This document shows, piece after piece, positions 7,131 to 14,547 of a DNA stretch of 22,037 nt. How positions within the stretch are numbered: position 1 is the stretch's first letter; each line of letters starts with the position of its first letter. The stretch is taken from assembly GCA_023433585.1 (NCBI GenBank), contig JAEZCL010000234.1, positions 1 to 22,037 of the forward strand, given 5' to 3'. This stretch comes from Pseudomonadota bacterium (lineage in GTDB: Bacteria > Pseudomonadota > Alphaproteobacteria > Caulobacterales > Caulobacteraceae). The notes under the pieces were generated by a model, which was not told the origin of the DNA, did no database searches, and saw nothing but the letters and a program-made list of their open reading frames with translations. Position numbers and translations under genes: made by a program.

Positions 7131-7750
7131 CGCCCGCCCGCTCCCACATCCAGTGTCCGGCAGGGCAGGTCGAGCGGATCATGAACGCCGGCGATCAGTA
7201 GGCCGCCGCCCGCAAGGTGGTCGCGCATCAGGTCGGTCGCGGCGGCGCGCCAGCGGGCGTCCAGCGGCGCCAGGGGCTCGTCCAGGAGCCACAGGGCGCG
7301 CGGCGCGGCGACCAGCCGGGCGAGCGACAGCCGTCGCCGCTGGCCCGCCGACAGCTTGCGGGTCTCCAGGTCCAGCAGGGGCGCAAGCCCCAGGGTCGCG
7401 ACGGCTTCGTCAATATCCGAGCCGCCGCACCAGGCGGCCTGGAAGGTCAGTTCATCGCGCGCGGTGCGAGCGCCCTTGAGGCCCTCCAGGTGGCCCATCA
7501 TGTGGATGTGGCGCGAGCGGGCGGTTTCGGGTTCGAGTGCGGCGCCGTCCGCGTCCTGAAAGGCGATTTCGCCCGCGTCGGGGCGGATGAAGCCGGCGAC
7601 GGCGCGCAGGAGGCTGGTCTTGCCCGCCCCGTTGGCGCCGGTCAGGGCCAGGGCCTGGCCTGCTTTCAGGCCCAGGGACAGGCTCGTGAACAGGGTCCGC
7701 TCGCCGCGCGAAAGGGACAGGCCGGTGATGGAGAGACGGTGGAGGGTCAT
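7127..7750 (-). CDS. ccmA: Heme exporter ATP-binding protein CcmA
   Basis: ABC ATPase subunit of the CcmAB complex in System I cytochrome c maturation. In the 207 residues I see Walker A GANGAGKT (38-45), signature LSAGQ (133-137), Walker B LWLLDEP (153-159), D-loop PLD and switch H190 (GVHDP). The frame runs 33 codons further upstream into a dispersed repeat. I choose ATG 7750 because family similarity starts at LHRLSITGLS and a GGGGAGGGAGAG sequence lies directly before it. That ribosome-binding site is the end of repeat R1 (7753-7890) plus two bases. First gene of the ccmABCDG block, divergent from acnA. Confidence 0.95.
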   Translation of the reverse strand: MTLHRLSITGLSLSRGERTLFTSLSLGLKAGQALALTGANGAGKTSLLRAVAGFIRPDAGEIAFQDADGAALEPETARSRHIHMMGHLEGLKGARTARDELTFQAAWCGGSDIDEAVATLGLAPLLDLETRKLSAGQRRRLSLARLVAAPRALWLLDEPLAPLDARWRAAATDLMRDHLAGGGLLIAGVHDPLDLPCRTLDVGAGGR

Positions 7751-7752
7751 CT

Positions 7753-7890
7753 CTCCCTCCCCTTCATGGGGAGGGGGCCGAGCCGAAGGCGAAGCGGGTG
7801 GAGGCGCTTTAAGCAAGACAGCGCGGCTGCCTTGCCGAGCCCTCCCCACCCGGTCGCTGCGCGACCCCCCTCCCCTTCATGGGGAGGGAG
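7753..7890. repeat. MITE-like palindromic repeat R1 between ccmA and acnA
   Basis: A 138-bp element bounded by CTCCCTCCCC...GGGGAGGG palindromes at both ends, with a CGGGTGG / CCACCCG pair inside. The middle carries a short GCAAG...CTTGC hairpin. The same outer layout recurs at 10807-10994 (R2). It carries no coding capacity; the open frame through it is an extension of ccmA upstream of its real start. One end sits directly before ccmA and supplies its Shine-Dalgarno sequence. Repeat identity is seen directly; mobility is inferred. Confidence 0.75.
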
Positions 7891-7928
7891 AACGCCGCCG
7901 CCCATCTCTCTGCGACCCGCTCGCAATA

Positions 7929-7955
7929 TCCATGTCGATGTCGTGGATACATGGA
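7929..7955. promoter_or_regulatory. Dyad TCCATGT-N13-ACATGGA upstream of acnA
   Basis: Perfect 7-bp arms at 7929-7935 and 7949-7955 lie about 140 nt before the acnA ATG. The right arm overlaps a possible weak -35 region (7951-7956) placed 17 nt before a TTATAT (7974-7979) that could be a -10 box. This is a candidate operator in the acnA promoter region. No known regulator motif is matched, and the promoter assignment is tentative. Confidence 0.3.
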
Positions 7956-8094
7956 CGGCTGCTCCGCTTGGCCTTATATCCGGGCGCGCCGCAGCAGGCT
8001 TTCGCCGCGCGCGCCGGGGACCTGTGCGCCCCTGCGTCTGTCGCGCGAAGGCGCAACCGGATTGTCGGGCGGCTTTGACCAGAGGACCACTCCC

Positions 8095-10791
<2,697 letters not shown>

Positions 10792-10806
10792 GCATTCGCC
10801 GGCATT

Positions 10807-10994
10807 CTCCCTCCCCTTCATGGGGAGGGGGGCTGAGCCGCAGACGAGGCCGGGTGGGGGCGGCTTGGGCAAGGCAGCGCGCTCAAGCAGCGAGGCGCCG
10901 CGCGCCGAGCGGTAGCGCACTAAGAACTCTCGCCTTGTCCTTCCCACCCCGTCATCGCTGCGCGCTGACGGCCCTCCCCATGAAGGGGAGGGAG
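10807..10994. repeat. MITE-like palindromic repeat R2 between acnA and oxyR, with a nested 40-nt hairpin
   Basis: A 188-bp element with terminal inverted repeats of about 23 bp (CTCCCTCCCCTTCATGGGG at the left, its complement at the right). Its layout parallels R1: CGGGTGGG on one side, CCCACCC on the other, and an inner GGCAAGGC...GCCTTGTC pair. Inside that inner pair sits copy A of the 40-nt hairpin repeat, absent in full form from R1, so one repeat is nested in another. The element fills nearly all of the gap between the convergent acnA and oxyR and may serve as a hairpin-rich terminator for both. Confidence 0.75.
10879..10918 (+). repeat. 40-nt hairpin repeat, copy A
   Basis: Outer stem GCGCT/AGCGC; inner stem GGCGC/GCGCC with a CGC loop; CGAG on both strands gives a tandem G-A mismatch next to the inner stem. 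Same architecture as copies at 12732, 12797, 12846, 12895 and 19702. Nested within repeat R2. Confidence 0.85.
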
Positions 10995-11009
10995 AGGGAA
11001 TGCGCGCGG

Positions 11010-11897
11010 TCAATCCAGCTTCAGCGCCTCGGCCAGCAGGCGGGCTTCGGCGGCGCGGCTGGAGCCTGAGCGCCAGGCGACGACGATCTCGCGGCGCGGC
11101 GCCGCTTCCGGCAGGGAGCGGGTGACGACGCCCGAACCCCGGGTCAGGCCCGCGCGGACGGCCATGCCGGGCAGGAAGCTGACGCCAAGCCCGGCGTCGA
11201 TCATCTGGACCAGGGTGTGCAGCGATGAGGCGGCGAATACGTCCTCGCCGCGCGGGGCCTCGATGTCGAAGGCGGCCAGGGCCTGGTCGCGCAGGCAGTG
11301 GCCGTCCTCCAGAAGGATCAGGTCGGCGGCCTTCAGCGCCCCGGCCTCCAGCACCGGCGCGTCGGCCACCGGGTGCCCGACGGGGGCGGCGGCCAGGATC
11401 TCGTCGTCGCCGATGCGGGCGTGGTCGATGCCCGACGCCTCATAGGGCAGGGCGATCACCGCCGCATCCAGTTGCCCCGCCTTGAGTCCGGCGACCAGGC
11501 GCGGCGTCAGGTCCTCACGCAGGAACAGACGCAGCGCCGGATGCCGCGCCCTCAGCTGCGGCAGGGTGGCGGGCAGCAGGAACGGCGCGATGGTGGGGAT
11601 CACCCCCAGACGAAAGCGGCCGGACAGGGGTTTTCCGGCGTTCCTGGCCGCCTCCACCAGGTCCTCGGTGCGGGCCAGCACGTCTTCGGCCCGCTTGACC
11701 GCCTCGGCGCCCACGGCCGTCAGCTGGACCGCGCCACGGGTCCGCTCGACCACGGCGGCGCCCAGTATCTTCTCCAATTCCTGCACTCCCGCCGATAGAG
11801 CCGGCTGGCTCACATGGGCGGCCTCGGCGGCGCGGCTGAACGAACCGTGCTGAGCGAGGAGTTTCAGATAGAGGAGTTGGCGCAGGGTCGGGAGCAT
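11010..11897 (-). CDS. oxyR: OxyR-type LysR-family peroxide regulator (single cysteine)
   Basis: LysR-family regulator of 295 residues, divergent from ahpC, so its likely target is the peroxide-defence genes. The N-terminal helix-turn-helix is clear (LAQHGSFSRAAEAAHVSQPALSAGVQELE, about 14-42), followed by the periplasmic-binding-protein-like effector domain. The OxyR hallmark LLEDGHCLRDQA is present with the peroxidatic cysteine at C201. Nine residues later, where OxyR proteins carry the second, disulfide-forming cysteine, there is phenylalanine (F210, codon TTC); the protein has no other cysteine. The frame opens at 11945, but ATG 11897 (MLPTLRQLLYL) fits LysR proteins. It may work through sulfenic acid or a mixed disulfide, or be altered in sensing. 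It converges on acnA across R2. Confidence 0.9.
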   Translation of the reverse strand: MLPTLRQLLYLKLLAQHGSFSRAAEAAHVSQPALSAGVQELEKILGAAVVERTRGAVQLTAVGAEAVKRAEDVLARTEDLVEAARNAGKPLSGRFRLGVIPTIAPFLLPATLPQLRARHPALRLFLREDLTPRLVAGLKAGQLDAAVIALPYEASGIDHARIGDDEILAAAPVGHPVADAPVLEAGALKAADLILLEDGHCLRDQALAAFDIEAPRGEDVFAASSLHTLVQMIDAGLGVSFLPGMAVRAGLTRGSGVVTRSLPEAAPRREIVVAWRSGSSRAAEARLLAEALKLD

Positions 11898-12116
11898 GGC
11901 CACGACATAAGGCGCTTTTATCACTAGATCAAAACCTATCGCCAACCCTTATGGCGGCGTCCGCACCCTGAGGGCTTCGGCCTATGAGAGCCATAAGAAA
12001 AATCTATAAGTATGCGGCGTTATGACAGTTTGACTTTGTGGCTCGCACAGTTCATTTCGGCTCTGCGGTCGTCGCCTCCCTGACGATCGATCCCAATCTA
12101 GCGCATGGAGAACGCG
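11898..12116. promoter_or_regulatory. Divergent oxyR/ahpC control region with LysR-type dyads
   Basis: An AT-richer 219-bp region between divergent oxyR and ahpC. Dyads seen: ATAA-N7-TTAT at 11907-11921, the same geometry as an OxyR half-operator (ATAG-N7-CTAT); TATG-N5-CATA at 11983-11995, a T-N11-A LysR box; and an exact CTTATGGC (11948-11955) / GCCATAAG (11990-11997) pair centred 42 bp apart, about four helical turns. TTGACT at 12030-12035 could be part of an ahpC promoter, but I see no convincing -10. The full four-part OxyR consensus is not present. LysR regulators normally bind such regions; which dyad is used is inference. Confidence 0.5.
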
Positions 12117-12671
12117 ATGCTCGGCGTCGGCGAAAAGCTGCCTGAATTCAAGATTGTCGGCGTAAAGCCCGGCTTCAACAATCACGAAGAGAACGGGGTC
12201 TCGGCTTTCGAGCCGATCACCCAGGACAGCTTCGAGGGCAAGTGGAAGGTCATCTTCTTCTATCCCAAGGACTTCACCTTCGTGTGCCCCACCGAGATCG
12301 CCGAGTTCGCCAAGCTGGGCCGTGATTTCGAGGACCGCGACACCGTTGTCCTGGGCGGTTCGACCGACAACGAATTCGTCAAGCTGGCCTGGCGCCGTGA
12401 CCACGCCGACCTGGACAAGCTGCCGATCTGGTCCTTCGCGGACAACGGCGGCAAGTTCGCCCGCGATCTGGGCGTCCTGAACGAGGAAGAAGGCGTGGCC
12501 CTGCGCGCCACCTTCGTGGTGGACCCGCACAATGTGGTGCAGCACGTCTATGTCACCAACCTGAACGTGGGCCGCGCCCCGGCCGACACCCTGCGGGTGG
12601 TCGACGCGCTGCAGACCGACGAACTGTGCGCCTGCAACCGTCCCGTCGGCGGCGAAACGCTCGCGGCGTAA
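12117..12671 (+). CDS. ahpC: Alkyl hydroperoxide reductase C (peroxiredoxin)
   Basis: A cytosolic 2-Cys peroxiredoxin reducing H2O2, organic peroxides and peroxynitrite. The 184 residues carry the peroxidatic cysteine C57 (FTFVCPTEI) and a C-terminal pair C171/C173 (ELCACNRP). That CAC arrangement is the three-cysteine pattern known for Mycobacterium tuberculosis AhpC, which is recharged by AhpD rather than AhpF, and ahpD follows here. Two in-frame ATGs exist, 12105 and 12117. I choose 12117 because GGAGA lies 5-9 nt upstream and MLGVGEKLPEF matches usual AhpC starts; the earlier start adds only MENA. Divergent oxyR implies peroxide-responsive control. A strong hairpin terminator follows, 21 nt after the stop. 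Confidence 0.96.
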   Translation: MLGVGEKLPEFKIVGVKPGFNNHEENGVSAFEPITQDSFEGKWKVIFFYPKDFTFVCPTEIAEFAKLGRDFEDRDTVVLGGSTDNEFVKLAWRRDHADLDKLPIWSFADNGGKFARDLGVLNEEEGVALRATFVVDPHNVVQHVYVTNLNVGRAPADTLRVVDALQTDELCACNRPVGGETLAA

Positions 12672-12692
12672 AGGCGGCGAGCCGGAATGAGG

Positions 12693-12724
12693 AAGGCGGC
12701 GGCGCGTGTGTCGCCGCCTTTACT
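12693..12724 (+). terminator. Intrinsic terminator after ahpC
   Basis: AAGGCGGCG (12693-12701) pairs exactly with CGCCGCCTT (12712-12720) around a 10-nt loop, followed by a short T-rich run (TTTACTTTC). It should stop most ahpC transcription before ahpD. Confidence 0.75.
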
Positions 12725-12731
12725 TTCAAGT

Positions 12732-12771
12732 GCGCTATCGCTCGACGCGCGGCGTCTCGCTGCTTGAGCGC
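12732..12771 (-). repeat. 40-nt hairpin repeat, copy B (inverted orientation)
   Basis: Read on the minus strand: outer stem GCGCT/AGCGC, inner stem GACGC/GCGTC, CGC loop, CGAG on both strands. Compared with copy A, the second inner base pair is A-T instead of G-C, a compensated change. Oriented opposite to the three tandem copies that follow. Confidence 0.85.
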
Positions 12772-12796
12772 GCGCGCTTCCTTTCAGCCACAGATC

Positions 12797-12836
12797 GGGC
12801 TCAAGTAGCGAGGGACCGTGTCCCGAGCGTTAGCCC
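12797..12836 (+). repeat. 40-nt hairpin repeat, copy D (first of tandem triplet)
   Basis: Outer stem GGGCT/AGCCC, inner stem GGGAC/GTCCC, loop CGT, CGAG on both strands. The outer stem differs from copies A-C at the second base pair, compensated on both sides. Starts exactly 49 nt before copy E. Confidence 0.85.
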
Positions 12837-12845
12837 AAAGAGTAA

Positions 12846-12885
12846 CGGCTCAAGTAGTGAGGGACCGCGTCCCGAGCGTTAGCCC
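12846..12885 (+). repeat. 40-nt hairpin repeat, copy E (second of tandem triplet)
   Basis: Outer stem GGCT/AGCC (the outermost pair is C-C), inner stem GGGAC/GTCCC, loop CGC. The left CGAG is TGAG here; the changed base can still form a T-G pair. A 9-nt AT-rich spacer (AAAGAGTAA) separates it from copy D. Confidence 0.85.
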
Positions 12886-12894
12886 AGAATAATG

Positions 12895-12934
12895 CGGCTC
12901 AAGCAGCGAGCGCCCGCGGCGCGAGCGGTAGCCG
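12895..12934 (+). repeat. 40-nt hairpin repeat, copy F (third of tandem triplet)
   Basis: Outer stem GCGGCT/AGCCGC (extends one base each side, to 12894-12935), inner stem GCGCC/GGCGC, loop CGC, CGAG on both strands. Starts 49 nt after copy E with a 9-nt spacer (AGAATAATG). Ends 21 nt before the ahpD ATG, so it lies in the ahpD leader or promoter area. Confidence 0.85.
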
Positions 12935-12956
12935 CTTTCCGAAGGAAACCTGAACA

Positions 12957-13487
12957 ATGTCCATCGACGCCCTGCGCGACCTGATGCCGTCCTACGCCAA
13001 GGACATCTCGCTGAACCTCAGCTCCCTGGCCAATGAAACGGTCCTGAACGACCAGCAGAAGTGGGGGACGTTCCTGGCCTGCGCCCACGCGGTGGGTTCG
13101 GCGCCGGTGGTCAAGGCGACCGAGGCCCTGGTCGCGGACAAGCTCAGCCCCGAGGCCGCCGACGCCGCCCGCGCCGCCGCCGCCATCATGGGCATGAACA
13201 ACATCTATTACCGCTCGCTGCACCTGATGAAGAACAGCGAGTACCAGACCCTGCCCGCCCGCCTGCGCATGAACGTGATCGGCAATCCGGGCGTGGAGAA
13301 GCTGGACTTCGAACTGTGGTCGGCGGCCGTGTCGGCCATCAACGGCTGCGGCGCCTGCCTGGACGCCCACGAGGGTGAGCTGAAGAAGCACGGCGTGGCC
13401 AACACCGCCGTCCAGGCGGCCCTGCGCATCGCGGCGGTGATGAACGCCGCCTCGCGAGTGGCGACGGCGGAAGCGGCGCGCGCCTGA
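12957..13487 (+). CDS. ahpD: Alkyl hydroperoxidase AhpD
   Basis: A CXXC-type thiol reductant that recharges AhpC and has weak peroxidase activity, in the cytosol. The 176 residues match the family's usual length (about 175). The catalytic motif is NGCGACLDAHE with C131 and C134, the proton-relay H138, and the upstream glutamate E119 (FELW). The histidine between the cysteines in M. tuberculosis AhpD is alanine here (A133). An AAGGA lies 12 nt before the ATG. The gene is separated from ahpC by 285 bp holding a terminator and four hairpin repeats, so the two are unlikely to be simply co-translated; ahpD may have its own promoter or depend on read-through. Convergent with murI. Confidence 0.95.
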   Translation: MSIDALRDLMPSYAKDISLNLSSLANETVLNDQQKWGTFLACAHAVGSAPVVKATEALVADKLSPEAADAARAAAAIMGMNNIYYRSLHLMKNSEYQTLPARLRMNVIGNPGVEKLDFELWSAAVSAINGCGACLDAHEGELKKHGVANTAVQAALRIAAVMNAASRVATAEAARA

Positions 13488-13492
13488 CTGTT

Positions 13493-13521
13493 CGGCGGAG
13501 GCGGGGCGCCCGTCTTCGCCG
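13493..13521. terminator. Hairpin between convergent ahpD and murI
   Basis: A 13-bp stem (13493-13505 with 13509-13521, two G-T pairs) closes on a 3-nt GCG loop and fills almost the whole 34-bp gap between the two stop codons. It is a likely bidirectional transcript end. No T-tract is visible on either side. Confidence 0.55.
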
Positions 13522-14373
13522 TCAGACCGCCTCGAAGGCCAGGGGCGCGCCCCAGAACCGGGCCACCAGTTCCGACTGGGGGCCGGGCTTGCCGGTGGTC
13601 AGGAACGTGCGGCGCGCCGAGGTTCCGATGCCGTAATCCGGGTGACGGGTGAAATAGCGGTCCAGGGCGTCGGCCACGGCAGTGGGTTGGTGGATCAGCT
13701 CCACACCCTCGGGCAGGGCCGCCCTGAAGATCTCGGCCACGATTTCGTAGTGGGTGCAGCCCAGCACCGCCTTGTCCGGATGTCGGCCGATGCGGCGGCG
13801 CAAGGCGTCCACGTGGTCGCGCACCACCACCGCCAGTTCCTCGGCCGGGGCGTCCAGCTCGATCAGCCCGGCCAGGCCGGGGCAGGCTTCGGAAAAGACG
13901 GCGATGTCCTCGCGCCGTTTGTCGATCTCGATCTCATAGACCCGGCTCATGGCGGTGGCGGCGGTGCTGAAGACGCCGGTGACGGCGATCGCCTCGATCT
14001 TTTCGCCGCGCGGCTGGGCCTCATGGCTCCAGGGCAGGCCGGTGGCCGCCTCGATGGTCGGCACGATGATGCCCAGGACGTTCACGGGGCGGCCCAGACG
14101 CTCGCGCACGCCCGGGATCCAGGTCTGCTGCAGGCGGCGCAGGGCGATGGCCGAGGCGGTGTTGCAGGCCAGGACCACCACCGACGCCCCCGCCTCGAAC
14201 AGGCGTTCGCACCCCATGCGGGTCAGGTTCACGATCTCCTCCCCGTCCCGGCCGCCATAGGGGGCGTTGGCCTGGTCGGCCAGATAGATGCAGTCGGCGG
14301 CCGGGAACCGGTCCACCAGTTCGCGGTGAACGGTCAGCCCGCCCACGCCGGAATCGAAAACGCCTATGGCCAT
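13522..14373 (-). CDS. murI: Glutamate racemase
   Basis: A cytosolic cofactor-independent racemase making D-glutamate for peptidoglycan. The 283 residues begin MAIGVFDSGVGGLTV with the conserved DSGVGG (7-12). LADQANAPYG replaces the more usual YxGDxxxxPYG. The two catalytic cysteines are C70 (VLACNTASA) and C206 (VLGCTHYE). Length is slightly above the common 265-270 residues, as in many alphaproteobacteria. The ATG at 14373 is the natural start, since the family begins with the IGVFDSG strand. The gene stands alone, convergent with ahpD and divergent from the M3 peptidase gene across a 174-bp region. Confidence 0.96.
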   Translation of the reverse strand: MAIGVFDSGVGGLTVHRELVDRFPAADCIYLADQANAPYGGRDGEEIVNLTRMGCERLFEAGASVVVLACNTASAIALRRLQQTWIPGVRERLGRPVNVLGIIVPTIEAATGLPWSHEAQPRGEKIEAIAVTGVFSTAATAMSRVYEIEIDKRREDIAVFSEACPGLAGLIELDAPAEELAVVVRDHVDALRRRIGRHPDKAVLGCTHYEIVAEIFRAALPEGVELIHQPTAVADALDRYFTRHPDYGIGTSARRTFLTTGKPGPQSELVARFWGAPLAFEAV

Positions 14374-14547
14374 GCGCGGCCTTTAGCGCGCTTTCCCGAG
14401 GGCGAACAGGGTTGCGGCGAACGCTGCGGCGCTTCATTACATGAGGTTCAGGTGACGGTCAGGCGCAGACTGATAATGTGCCGGTCACGAAAGGCCGAAA
14501 GACGCGCCCATGGGCCGCGCCGGCGGCCGGAAACAACGGGAGTTCTC

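Noticed and set aside
7804..7824. A seventh copy of the 40-nt hairpin inside R1 (GCGCT...AGCGC around TTAAGCAAGAC).
   Set aside because: Only the outer stem and part of the AAGCA stretch match; the inner stem, loop and CGAG motif are absent. It may be a remnant, but cannot be distinguished from chance.
11907..11939. A complete canonical OxyR operator (ATAG-N7-CTAT twice).
   Set aside because: ATAA-N7-TTAT is present, but the following CTAG...CTAT has an 8-nt gap and is out of phase, so only a half-operator is supported.
12797..12935. A CRISPR array in the ahpC-ahpD gap.
   Set aside because: Units are 40 nt with only 9-nt spacers, there are three imperfect copies, further copies lie elsewhere singly, and there are no cas genes.
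13488..14547. A +strand gene running from 13642 into the M3 peptidase.
   Set aside because: The upstream part is the antisense of murI; the M3 gene has its own ribosome-binding site and signal sequence at 14548.
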